The notes under the pieces are model-generated. The model had not been told where the DNA came from. It ran no database searches and saw only the letters and a program-made list of their open reading frames with translations. Shown here piece after piece: positions 1 through 9,380 of a stretch of 64,000 nt of DNA (position 1 is its first letter; every line of letters starts with the position of its first letter). The position numbers and the translations under genes were made by a program. The stretch lies in the NCBI RefSeq assembly GCF_002280675.1, contig NZ_NCEN01000012.1, positions 1 through 64,000 of the forward strand, in the 5' to 3' direction. The stretch is from Novosphingobium sp. 32-60-15 (GTDB lineage: Bacteria > Pseudomonadota > Alphaproteobacteria > Sphingomonadales > Sphingomonadaceae).

Positions 1-86
1 TCCACACACGCTACGACCGCTGCGCCCACACATTCATGTCCGCTATCTGCATCGCCGCAATCGTCATCTTCTGGCTGCCGCAATGA
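1..86 (+). CDS. IS5-family transposase, C-terminal fragment (cut by window edge)
   Basis: The frame beginning at base 3 reads into TGA at 84-86 and encodes a tail containing TRYDRCAHTFMSAICIAA followed by a hydrophobic end. Arg-Tyr-Asp followed by an alanine-rich helix is the usual C-terminus of IS5-family DDE transposases, where this helix follows the catalytic Glu. Only about 27 residues are visible, so the integrity of the enzyme and its DDE triad cannot be judged. The stop codon sits about 12 bases from the proposed element end, which is normal for this family. Confidence 0.6.
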   Translation, partial: HTRYDRCAHTFMSAICIAAIVIFWLPQ

Positions 87-98
87 GTCCTGAGCCTA
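1..98 (+). mobile_element. Right end of an IS5-family insertion sequence
   Basis: The first 86 bases encode a C-terminus typical of IS5-family (IS427-like) transposases. It is followed by GAGTCCTGAGCC, which I recognise as resembling the terminal inverted repeat of such elements. The element probably ends at about 95-98, next to a TA-rich target site. The rest lies left of the window, so the left repeat and target duplication cannot be checked. The assignment rests on family recognition, not on a matched pair of ends. Confidence 0.6.
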
Positions 99-1646
99 AT
101 GAAACTGGTTAACATCACTCTTGCTGCAGTTTTTCTTGCATTAACTGGGTGTTCTAAAGATTCTGTTCCAGAATCGGACAAAGCCGAGGCCGCTCTTAAC
201 GAGGGCGACATTGCAGGCGCCCAGATTCACATTCGCAATGCCCTGAAAGCAGGAGCCTCGAATCAGGCGTTGGTCTTCCTGAACGCACGGATTGCGCTGG
301 AGGCGGGAAACCCTGAACTTGCAAAAACCGAATTCCGCAAACTGCTGAATGATCCGCAATACGCACAGCGTGCAGCGCCGCTGCTGGCCAAAGCATTGTT
401 GATGCTGGGCCAAGGACGCGAGGCGCTCGACGTCCTGGGGTCTGGCAAGCCTTCAAGCGATCTGGCCTATGCCGGTGCGGTTTCGGCGCATCTGCTGCAG
501 GGGCAAAGTGACCGCGCAAACACCCTGCTTGATGAAGGGCTGGCCAGTTATCCCAAGTCGTCGGATTTGCTTGTTCTGGATGGTACGCGCGCGCTGCAAA
601 ACGGCAATCACAAACACGCGCAAGCCCAAGCCGTACGAGCAATTGAACTTGCGCCAAAGGATATAAACGCATTGTTGTTTGCCGGGCGCGTGGCAATGCA
701 GCAGCGCAACTTTGCCGAAGCCGTGCGCAGGTTCGATGCCGTGCTGGCGCTGCGTCCGCAACATCAAACGGCCCTGTTGGGCAAGGCTGCGATTGCCTAT
801 GATCAGGGCAAGCGTGCCGAAGCTGAAACCATGCTGAAGAATGCAGCAGATCAACTGGGCGGCGGTAGCAGGCCGATCAACTTCTTCTTGGCACAACTTG
901 CGTACGATGCAGGCGATACTGACAAGGCGAACCAGATCCTCCAAGGGATGAGCGATCTTAAAGACTTCCCGCCAGCCGCGATGCTATCCGGTCTGGTCGC
1001 AGCCAAACGCGGCCAGAACGAACAGGCAATCGCCCTTTTGCGCCGGTTCATTTCAACCGGCGGCGAGGATGGGCGCGCGCGCTTTGTGCTGGCAACCGCG
1101 CTGCAAAAGGTCGGATCGACGCAGGAAGCATGGCAAGTCCTGCAACCGCTGGCCGATGCCGCCAATGCCAATGACGATACGCTGCGCCTGGCCACGCAAT
1201 TGGCAACTACGCTCAGTCTGCCATCAGCAGCGGCCTATAAAGCGCGCGGGGCTGCATTGGCCCAAGGCGATCCGCTGGCGCGCGATATGGTGACCGCTGA
1301 CAAGGCAATCCGCAGTGGCGAATGGGCACAGGCCGAAAAGATCTATGCCGGTCTGTTGCGCGCCCATCCTGCTACCACCAATGTGATCCTGCTGAACAAC
1401 GCCGCCAGTGTGCTGATTGAACAAGGGCGCGCTGCCGAGGCGGTGCCGCTGGCACGGCGGGCGATGGCTTTGGCCCCTAAGGATCCGATCGTGGTCGACA
1501 CGCTAGGCTGGGCACTGTTCAAGTCTGGCGGCTCTTTGGTCGAGGCCAAGACACTGGTCCAGCAAGCCGCGCAAACCATGCCCGGCAATCCCGAAATTTC
1601 CGAACATTACCGCGCAATGGCCAACGCCACCGTTGCCGCGCGCTGA
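99..1646 (+). CDS. TPR-repeat lipoprotein
   Basis: This 515-residue protein opens with a short signal peptide and the lipobox LTGC, so Cys18 is the expected lipidated residue. The rest is alpha-helical with repeated TPR-like A-x-A/G patterns, for example NAALDEGDIAGAQ-like and LRPQHQTALLGKAAIAYDQG segments, covering most of residues 30-505. Its architecture recalls the TPR lipoproteins that accompany exosortase/PEP-CTERM or polysaccharide export loci, but no such partner is in view. The ATG at 99 abuts the IS5 element end and has only a weak GAG upstream, so native expression may have been altered. Sixteen bases separate its stop from the next start, suggesting co-transcription with the porin gene. 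The specific function is unknown. Confidence 0.8.
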   Translation: MKLVNITLAAVFLALTGCSKDSVPESDKAEAALNEGDIAGAQIHIRNALKAGASNQALVFLNARIALEAGNPELAKTEFRKLLNDPQYAQRAAPLLAKALLMLGQGREALDVLGSGKPSSDLAYAGAVSAHLLQGQSDRANTLLDEGLASYPKSSDLLVLDGTRALQNGNHKHAQAQAVRAIELAPKDINALLFAGRVAMQQRNFAEAVRRFDAVLALRPQHQTALLGKAAIAYDQGKRAEAETMLKNAADQLGGGSRPINFFLAQLAYDAGDTDKANQILQGMSDLKDFPPAAMLSGLVAAKRGQNEQAIALLRRFISTGGEDGRARFVLATALQKVGSTQEAWQVLQPLADAANANDDTLRLATQLATTLSLPSAAAYKARGAALAQGDPLARDMVTADKAIRSGEWAQAEKIYAGLLRAHPATTNVILLNNAASVLIEQGRAAEAVPLARRAMALAPKDPIVVDTLGWALFKSGGSLVEAKTLVQQAAQTMPGNPEISEHYRAMANATVAAR

Positions 1647-1662
1647 TCAGGCAGAACAGACA

Positions 1663-3222
1663 ATGTCCCGAACCAAGGATAACTTTCGCGTGAAATTCCT
1701 GGCGAGTGCCAGCCTGATAACCTGGGCTTGTGTCGCTGCCTCCCCGGCTCTTGCCGCAAGCGATGCCGGCGATGTGAAGGCGCTGGTTGAACGCCTGGAG
1801 CGGCTTGAGGCGGCCAACGCAAAGCTGCAGGCCGAAGTGCGCGATTTGCGCAGCTCCAATGCGCCCGAACAGGCGGTTGAGCCAGTAACGCCATATTCGC
1901 CTGCGCCGATGCTCGCCCCGGCACAGGCACCGGCGGCGACCGCAAGTGCAGCCTCTGTCGAACCACAGCGCGCTGTTCGCAATAGTTCGGTCGTCGGGAT
2001 CAACCCGGCATACGGCTATGCCATTCTCGATCACGCAGAAGGCGTAAACCAGCGCCTGTTGATGCAGTTGAATGCGCGGCGCGATGGCAAGTTGACCGAT
2101 ATGGTCACCCTCAGCGGCGGCGTTACCGTGATTGCCAATGCGCAGTTTTCAAACCGCAAAGACAAGTTCGGCTATCTGATGCGTCACCCGACGCCCAATA
2201 ACCAGCGCACCAAAGCCACACAGGACCTGGCCGTCAGCAGCGCCCAGCTTGCAGCGACATTCCTGCCCGAAGACTATGTCACCGGTTATGTCGAAATGCT
2301 CTATGATCCGCAGCAAAGCTTTGCTTCGGGCACGTTGACAGCATTGGCGCGCAATCAGGTGCAAGTGCGCAAGGCCTATGTGATGGTAGGCAACCTTGCC
2401 AAATCGCCGTTCTATGTGGCGATAGGCAAAATGGACGTGCCATTCGGCTTGCAGGACACCGTCAGCCCCTTCACCAATTCCACCAATTGGCACGCATTCG
2501 CCCCGCTCGCCTATGGCGGGCAAGTGGGATATTCACGTAATGGCGTGAACGTGCGGGTGATGGCGCTGATGGGCGGAGCGCAATTCCGGTCAGCCAATAC
2601 GCCGGTCGATGGCACTGCGGTTCCGGCCAAGGTGAACAACTTCACGGTTGATGGCAGCTACACGCTGTCGTTCAACGATACCGGCACTTTGCGCGTTGGC
2701 GGCAGCTACATCCATGGGTCTGCTTATTGCCAGGGTTATCCGGTGTTCCACTTCAACCCGTGCGCGGACAATGTCCCTGCATGGTCGGCCTATGGCCAGC
2801 TTGATATGGGCCGGTTGCGGTTGATTGGTGAACTGGCCCGCACCACCAAAGTATGGCCGGGCACGCAGGTTCCCGATCCACGCAATCCGCTGTCCCAATT
2901 TGCCGCATCAAGGGTTACCGCCTTTACTGTTGGGGGGCGTTATCTGATGCCGGTGCTGGAAGGCGGAAGCAACGTCAGTGTGGAATACAGCAAGTTCATC
3001 GCAGGGCCTGAAGGGGCACCGTGGCAGCGTCAGGACCAGCTTGTCGTCGGCCTGTCGCACCGATTGTCACCCAGTGTCGATCTGGGCGGCGAATACATCA
3101 GGGTAAACGGCTTTGCCCCGCTGAACTTTGTATCGGGCGGCAACTTTACCGATGGCAGCACGTGGTCTGACAGCAGCGCGCAAAGCAACGTGCTGATGCT
3201 GGCCCTGCAAGCGGCTTTTTAA
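1663..3222 (+). CDS. LbtU-like outer membrane porin with N-terminal coiled coil
   Basis: A 519-residue protein when read from ATG 1663. An in-frame TTG at 1633 lies inside the upstream gene and is less likely. A signal peptide ends near ASPALAA. A coiled coil follows (VERLERLEAANAKLQAEVRD), then a Pro/Ala linker, then a beta-rich domain with alternating aromatic strands to a C-terminal Phe typical of outer membrane barrels. The pattern of a coiled coil followed by a barrel containing GKMDVPFG and NSTNWHAF resembles the LbtU/DUF3573 siderophore-porin family. The substrate cannot be read from sequence. It probably forms a two-gene unit with the preceding lipoprotein. Confidence 0.7.
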   Translation: MSRTKDNFRVKFLASASLITWACVAASPALAASDAGDVKALVERLERLEAANAKLQAEVRDLRSSNAPEQAVEPVTPYSPAPMLAPAQAPAATASAASVEPQRAVRNSSVVGINPAYGYAILDHAEGVNQRLLMQLNARRDGKLTDMVTLSGGVTVIANAQFSNRKDKFGYLMRHPTPNNQRTKATQDLAVSSAQLAATFLPEDYVTGYVEMLYDPQQSFASGTLTALARNQVQVRKAYVMVGNLAKSPFYVAIGKMDVPFGLQDTVSPFTNSTNWHAFAPLAYGGQVGYSRNGVNVRVMALMGGAQFRSANTPVDGTAVPAKVNNFTVDGSYTLSFNDTGTLRVGGSYIHGSAYCQGYPVFHFNPCADNVPAWSAYGQLDMGRLRLIGELARTTKVWPGTQVPDPRNPLSQFAASRVTAFTVGGRYLMPVLEGGSNVSVEYSKFIAGPEGAPWQRQDQLVVGLSHRLSPSVDLGGEYIRVNGFAPLNFVSGGNFTDGSTWSDSSAQSNVLMLALQAAF

Positions 3223-3394
3223 ACGGGAAAGGCTGTCAGAATTCTGTGCCGTTGGCGTTTCGGCTTTCGTCCGGGGCGCCTTGGCCGACGTTGCGTTAAC
3301 TCCTGAAACAAAAGCCAATTTTCGTTGTTCATGGACATCGGGCAGCACGACGGGCGCAAGCTCTCGTCTGTCCTAAGCGCCCATGGAGAGCACT

Positions 3395-4024
3395 ATGAAC
3401 AATCAAAATCTTAACGGCCTGCAGGACCAGACTTTTGGCACAACCGGCACGCAGCCAAGCCTGTATGGCGATGGCTCGGACAGGCCCGCCATCGCGATGG
3501 GCCGCACGCATCAAGGCGGCATCGTCTCGGCCATGTTCGATACCGATGAAGAAGCCCGCAATGCCGTTTCCTCTTTACGCAGCATGGGCGTTACCGACGG
3601 ACACCTATCGCTGATCACCCAACATCGCGGCACCACCACCACAGCAAATGCTGACGGCGATGTGGTGGATGAAGAGCACACCAGTTTGCTCCGGGGCATT
3701 TTGGGTGGCGGTGCGCTTGGCGCTGGTCTTGGCGTGGCCGCGCTTGCCATACCGGGCGTCGGTCCGCTGGTGGCAGCAGGCGCCATTGCCGCTGCCGCCG
3801 TACCCAGCGCCGTTGCCATCGGTGCAGTTGCCGGCGCAGCATTGGGAACGCTGAACGAAACGCTGAAATCGCACGGCGTTAGCGACGATGATGCTTCGTA
3901 TTATGGTGAGCGGATGAACGGCCGGGGTGTCTTGGTCACCGTTGACGTTCAAGAGCTATCGCGAGAGCGCATCGAAGAAGTCCTGTACAGCGCAGGCGGC
4001 CACAACGCCTCGCGCGCTCGCTGA
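3395..4024 (+). CDS. General stress protein 17M-like (YflT domain) protein
   Basis: The 209-residue product has an N-terminal domain (about residues 38-75) with the pattern MFDTDEEARNAVSSLRSMGV, typical of the heat-induced stress protein YflT / general stress 17M family. A glycine/alanine-rich membrane-interacting stretch follows at about 100-155, then a second short alpha/beta segment. ATG 3395 is chosen because GGAGAG lies 4 bases upstream at 3385-3390; ATG 3383 overlaps that site. The 160-base upstream gap should hold a stress promoter, but I saw no correctly spaced EcfG (GGAAC...CGTT) site. A strong terminator follows. The molecular role is unknown; a stress role is inferred from the family. 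Confidence 0.75.
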   Translation: MNNQNLNGLQDQTFGTTGTQPSLYGDGSDRPAIAMGRTHQGGIVSAMFDTDEEARNAVSSLRSMGVTDGHLSLITQHRGTTTTANADGDVVDEEHTSLLRGILGGGALGAGLGVAALAIPGVGPLVAAGAIAAAAVPSAVAIGAVAGAALGTLNETLKSHGVSDDDASYYGERMNGRGVLVTVDVQELSRERIEEVLYSAGGHNASRAR

Positions 4025-4057
4025 TTATTGCGATTTCGCTATAACAGAACCTGTCAA

Positions 4058-4084
4058 TGGCCCCGCTTCGGCGGGGTCATTTTT
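4058..4084 (+). terminator. Rho-independent terminator after the stress protein gene
   Basis: The stem CCCCGC / GCGGGG closes on a TTCG tetraloop at 4061-4076, is extended by three further pairs, and runs into CATTTTT. It lies between two convergent genes and points in the plus direction. The opposite orientation lacks the T run at the right place. Confidence 0.85.
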
Positions 4085-4109
4085 GGCCTTTGCGCATCAC
4101 CGACACAGA

Positions 4110-5993
4110 TCAGGCATGTTGATGCTGCGCAACCAATGTTGCCAACGTCGCTGGCACCGCAGGATCGTCAATTGTCGGCGGAACGGTCCATTCCTGCCCG
4201 CTGACAATCTTGCGCAACAGCACCCGCAGTATTTTGCCTGAGCGCGTCTTGGGCAATTGCGTGGCCACATATGCAGTCTTGAGCGCGGCAACAGCGCCTA
4301 GCTCTTCGCGCACCGCCGCAATTACCCGCCGCTCCAGCGTATCATCGCCATCAAATCCGGCGCGTGGGACGACAAATGCGACCGGCACCATGCCCTTGAT
4401 CGCATCATCTGCGCCAATCACAGCGCATTCGGCCACGCCATCGACACTGGCGACGATTTGCTCCATCTGGCCGGTGGACAAGCGGTGGCCAGCCACGTTG
4501 ATGATGTCATCGGTGCGCCCCATGATGTGGACGAAGCCTTCGTCATCAATAAAGCCCGCATCGCCTGTTTCATACCAGCCCGGAAAGGTTGCGAAATTAC
4601 GCGCATAGCCGCTGTGATTGTTCCACAGCGTCCGGAACGCGCCCGGTGCCAATGGCTCTTTGATCACAACCGCGCCGCTGCTGCCGGTGGGAACCATGTG
4701 CCCGCTTTCATCCAGCACGGCAAAGGCATAGCCGGGCACAGGGAACCCGGCGCTCCCGCGCTTTCGCCGCAGATCACCCAGCGCAACGCACGATGCGATT
4801 GCAGGCCAGCCCAGTTCGGTTTGCCACCAGTGGTCGATCACCGGCAGTCCCGAATGCTCTTCCAGCCAGCCGATCGTGTCGGGATCAGCACGTTCACCTG
4901 CCAGAAACACCGCGCGGCATTGGCCCGTGCCAATTTCCTTGAGGAACAGCGCGTCCGGATCTTCCTTGCGGATGGCACGGATGGCAGTGGGCGCGGTAAA
5001 GAATGTCTTCACGTCATGGCGAACAATCGTGCGCCAGAACGTGCCGGGATCAGGCGTGCCGACGGGCTTGCCTTCGAACAGAACCGTGGTCGCCCCGGCC
5101 AGCAAGGGACCATAGACGATATAGCTGTGCCCCACGACCCAACCCACGTCGGACGCTGCCCAGAACGTGTCGCCCACGCCGATGTCATAGATATTGCGCA
5201 TGGACCACGCGAGCGCCACGGCATGGCCACCATTATCCCGCACAACACCCTTGGGCGTGCCGGTGGTGCCGGATGTGTAAAGGATATAGAGCGGATCAGA
5301 TGCCGCAACCGCAACCGGCAAGGGCACAGGATTAGCGGCAGTGGCGGTGCGCAATTGGTCCCAATCAAGATCGCGCGCGCCTGTAAGATCGGCCTGTTCC
5401 CGATCACGCTGGAAGACAACGACATGATCAACCTGATGGTGAGCCAGTTCCAAGGCGTGATCGACCATCGGCTTGTATGAAATCGTGCGCGTGCCTTCGA
5501 TCCCGCATGATGCGGCGAGCAGCACTTTGGGCGTGGCATCATCAATCCGCTTGGCCAGTTCCAGCGCGGCAAACCCGCCGAACACGACCGAATGGATGGC
5601 ACCCAACCGCGCACAGGCCAGCATGGCGAAAACCGTTTGTGGGATCATCGGCATGTAAATGATCACGCGGTCGCCTGCAGCCACACCAAGCGAGGCCAGC
5701 ATGGCTGCCACGCGGCCAGTTTCCTCCAACAATTCGGCATAGGAATAGCGGCTGATCGTGCCGGTTACCGGGCTGTCATAGATCAGCGCAGGTGCATCAC
5801 CCCGCCCCGCCGCCACATGGCGATCAAGGCAGTTTTGGCAAGTGTTCAGCGTGCCGCCCGCAAACCAGCCTTGAACCGGATCATAAGTGGTCACAGGCGG
5901 TGAAATCCAGTCCACCGCCTGCGCCGCTTGCGACCAGAAGTGCTCTGGTTGGTTAATGCTTGCCTGCCATGCGTTGCTATAGGCTTCGCTCAT
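4110..5993 (-). CDS. prpE: Propionyl-CoA synthetase (propionate-CoA ligase)
   Basis: This 627-residue adenylate-forming enzyme would convert propionate, ATP and CoA to propionyl-CoA in the cytoplasm. The N-terminal ACAS domain, the P-loop-like YTSGTTGTPKG, the GRTDDIINVAGHR hinge region and the acetylatable Lys in PKTRSGKI are all present. PrpE-like traits, compared with AcsA, are the shorter length and segments such as SVVFGGFAALELAKRIDDA and DDPAVPATL near the end. Start ATG 5993 has GAGG just upstream; an in-frame upstream extension would run into the transporter gene. It is last in a minus-strand set with a DcaP porin and an MHS transporter. No 2-methylcitrate genes are nearby, so the downstream route is not in this window. 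Confidence 0.85.
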   Translation of the reverse strand: MSEAYSNAWQASINQPEHFWSQAAQAVDWISPPVTTYDPVQGWFAGGTLNTCQNCLDRHVAAGRGDAPALIYDSPVTGTISRYSYAELLEETGRVAAMLASLGVAAGDRVIIYMPMIPQTVFAMLACARLGAIHSVVFGGFAALELAKRIDDATPKVLLAASCGIEGTRTISYKPMVDHALELAHHQVDHVVVFQRDREQADLTGARDLDWDQLRTATAANPVPLPVAVAASDPLYILYTSGTTGTPKGVVRDNGGHAVALAWSMRNIYDIGVGDTFWAASDVGWVVGHSYIVYGPLLAGATTVLFEGKPVGTPDPGTFWRTIVRHDVKTFFTAPTAIRAIRKEDPDALFLKEIGTGQCRAVFLAGERADPDTIGWLEEHSGLPVIDHWWQTELGWPAIASCVALGDLRRKRGSAGFPVPGYAFAVLDESGHMVPTGSSGAVVIKEPLAPGAFRTLWNNHSGYARNFATFPGWYETGDAGFIDDEGFVHIMGRTDDIINVAGHRLSTGQMEQIVASVDGVAECAVIGADDAIKGMVPVAFVVPRAGFDGDDTLERRVIAAVREELGAVAALKTAYVATQLPKTRSGKILRVLLRKIVSGQEWTVPPTIDDPAVPATLATLVAQHQHA

Positions 5994-6072
5994 GACCTCA
6001 CCCGGAATGTTGTTGTGTTGCTGAAAATATGGATCGGGCCAGCGCGCCGCGCCAGCCCGACCAAAGTTTGCG

Positions 6073-7782
6073 TCAATCAATCGCGCGCTTGAATGTTTCA
6101 GGCAGGAAGAACAGCCCGAAGACAAACGTCGCCGCCGCCACGATTACCGGATACCAGAAGCCGTAGTAGATATCCCCGTTGGCTGCGACCATTGCAAAAC
6201 CGATTGCCGGAAGCAGTCCACCAAGCCAGCCGTTGCCGATGTGATAGGGAAGGCTCATTGAGGTATAGCGTATGCGACTTGGGAACAATTCCACCAGCAT
6301 GGCCGCAATCGGACCATACACCATGGTCACCAGCAGAACGAGGTAGAACAGGATCGCAACGACCAGTGGCTTGTTGATTTCATCCGGGTTGGCGGTGGCG
6401 GGATAGCCGACCTTTTCAAGTTCACCCATCACCGCAGGCTTGCCATCCTTGGCAGGCGTTCCGGCAACTTGCGCGGTAAAGGCTGCAATCGCGGCTTTCT
6501 TGTCGTCACCTGACAGCAAGGCCGGATTGGGCGCCGTGATGACTTTCCCGCCGATGGTGACAGATGCCACGGTTCCGGCAGAGGCTTCGACGTTTTCGTA
6601 ATTCACAGCTGCCTTTGCCAGCGCATTCTTGACGATGTCGCAGCTGGTGGTGTCAAACTTGTTGCCGCCGACAGGATCGAATTGCGATGAACATTCGCCA
6701 GCATCAGCCATGACTTTGACAGGAGCCGTGGCAAGCGCACGTGCCAGCGCCGGGTTGGCAGCTTCGGTCAACATGTGGAACGCGGGGAACAGCGTGAGCG
6801 ATGCCAGCGCACAGCCTGTCAGGATGATCTTCTTGCGGCCCACTTTGTCTGAAAGCCAGCCGAAGAAGAGGAAGAACGGGGTTGCCAGAGCCAGCGCGAT
6901 GATGATCAGCGTATTGGCTGAAAGGCCATCAACCTTGAGCATCTTTTCAAGGAAGTACATCGCATAAAGCTGTCCCGTATACCATACCACGGCCTGACCA
7001 GCGATGGCACCAAAGAATGCGATGAACACAATCTTCAGGTTCTTCCATTCACCAAATGCTTCGGTCAACGGACGCTTTGATGACGTGCCTTCGTCTTTCA
7101 TTTTCTGGAAAACCGGCGATTCATGCAACTTGAGACGCAGCCACAAACCGATCATCAGGAATACGCCCGAAAGCAGGTAAGGCACGCGCCAGCCCCAATC
7201 GCGGAACGCCTCTTCGCCAACGCCGGTAACGGGCGAACGGACGAGGATCACGATCAGCAGCGCCATCGCAAGCCCTGCTGTCGCCGTGATCTGGATCCAG
7301 CTTGTGTACAGCCCGCGTTTGCCAGCAGGGGCGTGTTCGGCAACGTATGTCGCCGCGCCGCCATATTCGCCACCAAGGGCAAGGCCCTGGAACATGCGCA
7401 ACACTACCAGCATGATGGGTGCCGCAACGCCGACGGTTTCATAGGTGGGAAGGCAGCCGACGAGGAAGGTGGAAAGCCCCATCACCAGCAAAGTTACGAT
7501 GAAGGTGTAGCGGCGACCTACCATGTCGCCGATCCGGCCAAACACCAGCGCGCCAAACGGACGCACGATAAAGCCCGCAGCAAACACCAGCAGCGCCATG
7601 ATGAACGATGTAGTGGGGTTCAGGCCGGTCAGGAACTTGGCCGCTATGATCGCGGTCAGCAGTCCGTACAGATAGAAATCGTACCATTCGAACACCGTGC
7701 CAAGCGACGACGCGGTGATAATCAGCTTTTCGTTATGCTTGACCGGCTCTTTTATCGGCACGGTGCCTTCAACGGTTGCCAT
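6073..7782 (-). CDS. MHS-family major facilitator transporter, probably for short-chain carboxylates
   Basis: A 569-residue MFS protein of the metabolite:H+ symporter type. Signatures include FEWYDFYLYG in helix 1, RPFGALVFGRIGDMVGRR in loop 2-3 and GGEYGGAATYVAEH in helix 4. Twelve helices are apparent. Between helices 8 and 9, residues about 339-472 form a hydrophilic insertion with two cysteines (364 and 381). Typical MHS members such as ProP or ShiA are 440-550 residues and lack this. The gene sits 12 bases after the porin gene and 79 bases before prpE, so acetate, propionate or a related acid is the likely substrate by context. A strong GGGAGAGG ribosome site precedes ATG 7782. Confidence 0.8.
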   Translation of the reverse strand: MATVEGTVPIKEPVKHNEKLIITASSLGTVFEWYDFYLYGLLTAIIAAKFLTGLNPTTSFIMALLVFAAGFIVRPFGALVFGRIGDMVGRRYTFIVTLLVMGLSTFLVGCLPTYETVGVAAPIMLVVLRMFQGLALGGEYGGAATYVAEHAPAGKRGLYTSWIQITATAGLAMALLIVILVRSPVTGVGEEAFRDWGWRVPYLLSGVFLMIGLWLRLKLHESPVFQKMKDEGTSSKRPLTEAFGEWKNLKIVFIAFFGAIAGQAVVWYTGQLYAMYFLEKMLKVDGLSANTLIIIALALATPFFLFFGWLSDKVGRKKIILTGCALASLTLFPAFHMLTEAANPALARALATAPVKVMADAGECSSQFDPVGGNKFDTTSCDIVKNALAKAAVNYENVEASAGTVASVTIGGKVITAPNPALLSGDDKKAAIAAFTAQVAGTPAKDGKPAVMGELEKVGYPATANPDEINKPLVVAILFYLVLLVTMVYGPIAAMLVELFPSRIRYTSMSLPYHIGNGWLGGLLPAIGFAMVAANGDIYYGFWYPVIVAAATFVFGLFFLPETFKRAID

Positions 7783-7794
7783 TGGGCCTCTCCC

Positions 7795-9204
7795 TTAGAA
7801 TGTATATTTAGCCGCAAGTTCGACGCGGTCCATCGTTCCGGTCAGGCCACTGGCAACTTCGCGCAGGGCATGACGATATTCTATCCCGAAATCCAGATTG
7901 CGCACCGGCGACCAGAAAAGGTTGCCGGCAACGCTCCACGCCTCGACGTTGGCAAGTGCGGGCGTACCGATGGCGCCGGGATAACCGGCATGCTGATAGC
8001 CCGCCATGAAGGTTGAACGCAGCGTTGCGGTCCATCCCAGCTTCACCGAAGCCCAGGCCGCGACGTTATCGACCAGATTGAGCCGGTCTGCGACTGCACG
8101 ATCATAAATGGCATCAGGCGCATAGCCGACGGTGAAATAGCGCCCGATCCCGCGCCCGCCCGAAGCCACAAATCGGATATCATGGCGCAAATCAGGCCCG
8201 AACAGGATTTTGCCGCCGACCGTTGCTCCCCAGCCAAGCGCACTGTCACCTGTGCCTGCACTATGCACCGATACCGAACGGACAAGGCCTGCAACGTGCA
8301 GTTCCTTGGTCTTGTCCTTATAAGCCAGTTTGGCGATGAAATCGGGCATCCGGTCCTGATCGTTGTCAACCATCGCTGCCGAGGTTGAGGTGATCGTTTC
8401 GGTCTGCGGATTTTCTGCCGCCAGATAAAGGTCAAGCCCGCCACCCAGCGGCTGGCGATACTGCACCATCATCTGCCGCACAAAGATGGAGCCATCCATT
8501 GGCCCCACAAAATCTGTGGTTTCTGGCAAATGGCTGGCATTCTGGAACGTGGTCCATTCCTGTCCGATGAGCAAATTGCCATAGCTGATAAAGCCGCGCC
8601 GGAAGGTTGGCGTATAGGCGTTGGTGGCACGTTGCGCGCCCAAAGGGGCTGCGGCCAGCGCAAAATCAAATTCGATATGCGCCTTCAATTCCTTGCCGCT
8701 GACCGGCGTGGCTGCGGAAAAGAACAGGCGGGTCTGGCGTGCATGACCGATTACGTCGGTGCTGGCACTGCCGCCGACCGGAATTTGCTGCGGCAGGAAA
8801 AATTCTTTGCCCAATGATCCACCGGCCAGCTCACCATTGCCGAAGCGGGTGACGCTGCCAACCGCTTTGACAAAGCCGCCCATCTTGAAGGTGGTAGCGC
8901 CCACCTTGAAACCGTCAGGCTGTGTCTTGGCTTCAAGCGCGGCCACTTTGACGGCAGTAGCATCGGCCTTGGCTTCGGCCGCTTTGGCAAGCTCGACGGC
9001 TTGCGCGCCATCATTGTTGGCCGAAGCCGCCTTGGCCTGCGCCAGATCGGATTTGAGCGCCTGCATTTCTCCTTCAAGCCGCAGAAGGCGCGCTTCAAGT
9101 TCAGTTTCGCGCTGCGTCGGGGCAGCTGCATTTGCGGCAATCGGTAATGTCAGGGCAGTGGCTGCCAATAACAGGGCAGACGTCCGCCGACGGTATCCAA
9201 GCAT
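7795..9204 (-). CDS. DcaP-like trimeric outer membrane porin
   Basis: This 469-residue product has a signal peptide (cleavage near NAAA) and an N-terminal helical stretch rich in Leu/Glu/Ala (about residues 30-95), like the periplasmic coiled coil of DcaP. The barrel begins around [10 protein letters not shown] and ends in YTF, a terminal Phe as expected for barrel assembly. DcaP proteins of Acinetobacter pass dicarboxylates and similar anions. Here the gene is first in a set with an MHS permease and prpE, so uptake of organic acids is a reasonable inference. ATG 9204 has AGAGGG directly upstream; a longer in-frame start would cut into the divergent promoter region. Confidence 0.75.
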   Translation of the reverse strand: MLGYRRRTSALLLAATALTLPIAANAAAPTQRETELEARLLRLEGEMQALKSDLAQAKAASANNDGAQAVELAKAAEAKADATAVKVAALEAKTQPDGFKVGATTFKMGGFVKAVGSVTRFGNGELAGGSLGKEFFLPQQIPVGGSASTDVIGHARQTRLFFSAATPVSGKELKAHIEFDFALAAAPLGAQRATNAYTPTFRRGFISYGNLLIGQEWTTFQNASHLPETTDFVGPMDGSIFVRQMMVQYRQPLGGGLDLYLAAENPQTETITSTSAAMVDNDQDRMPDFIAKLAYKDKTKELHVAGLVRSVSVHSAGTGDSALGWGATVGGKILFGPDLRHDIRFVASGGRGIGRYFTVGYAPDAIYDRAVADRLNLVDNVAAWASVKLGWTATLRSTFMAGYQHAGYPGAIGTPALANVEAWSVAGNLFWSPVRNLDFGIEYRHALREVASGLTGTMDRVELAAKYTF

Positions 9205-9380
9205 ATTCCCTCTCCCGGCACCTGCTTTACGAGGCATCCTGCCGGGACATTCGCTTGAACGGGGCTTGCCAGCCAGACAGAGGATGGTCTTATATCTACG
9301 ACCTTTGTCTAGTCGCCGCGCCGCGCCGGTCTGCGGTAGGCTGGGGCATAAGAGAAGAATCTGAAAGAGGAGAGCCTGAC
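9205..9380. promoter_or_regulatory. Divergent promoter region between the DcaP gene and acsA
   Basis: This 176-base gap separates two genes transcribed away from each other, so both promoters must lie here. An AT-rich stretch (cttatatcta, near 9290) could hold a -10 element. I could not assign hexamers confidently. If the nearby LuxR-type regulator controls this locus, its binding site should be here. Confidence 0.5.

Noticed and set aside
3223..3394. EcfG general stress promoter upstream of the stress protein gene
   Set aside because: GAAAC and CGTT occur, but 13 bases apart, not the required 16-17.
4458..5480. Long open frame on the plus strand opposite prpE
   Set aside because: High GC and codon bias leave the opposite strand open. 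The product has no recognisable domain and the minus-strand gene is certain.
9210..9235. Sigma-54-like sequence GGCAC-N5-TTACG
   Set aside because: The -12 element lacks the essential GC. No enhancer-binding regulator is nearby.
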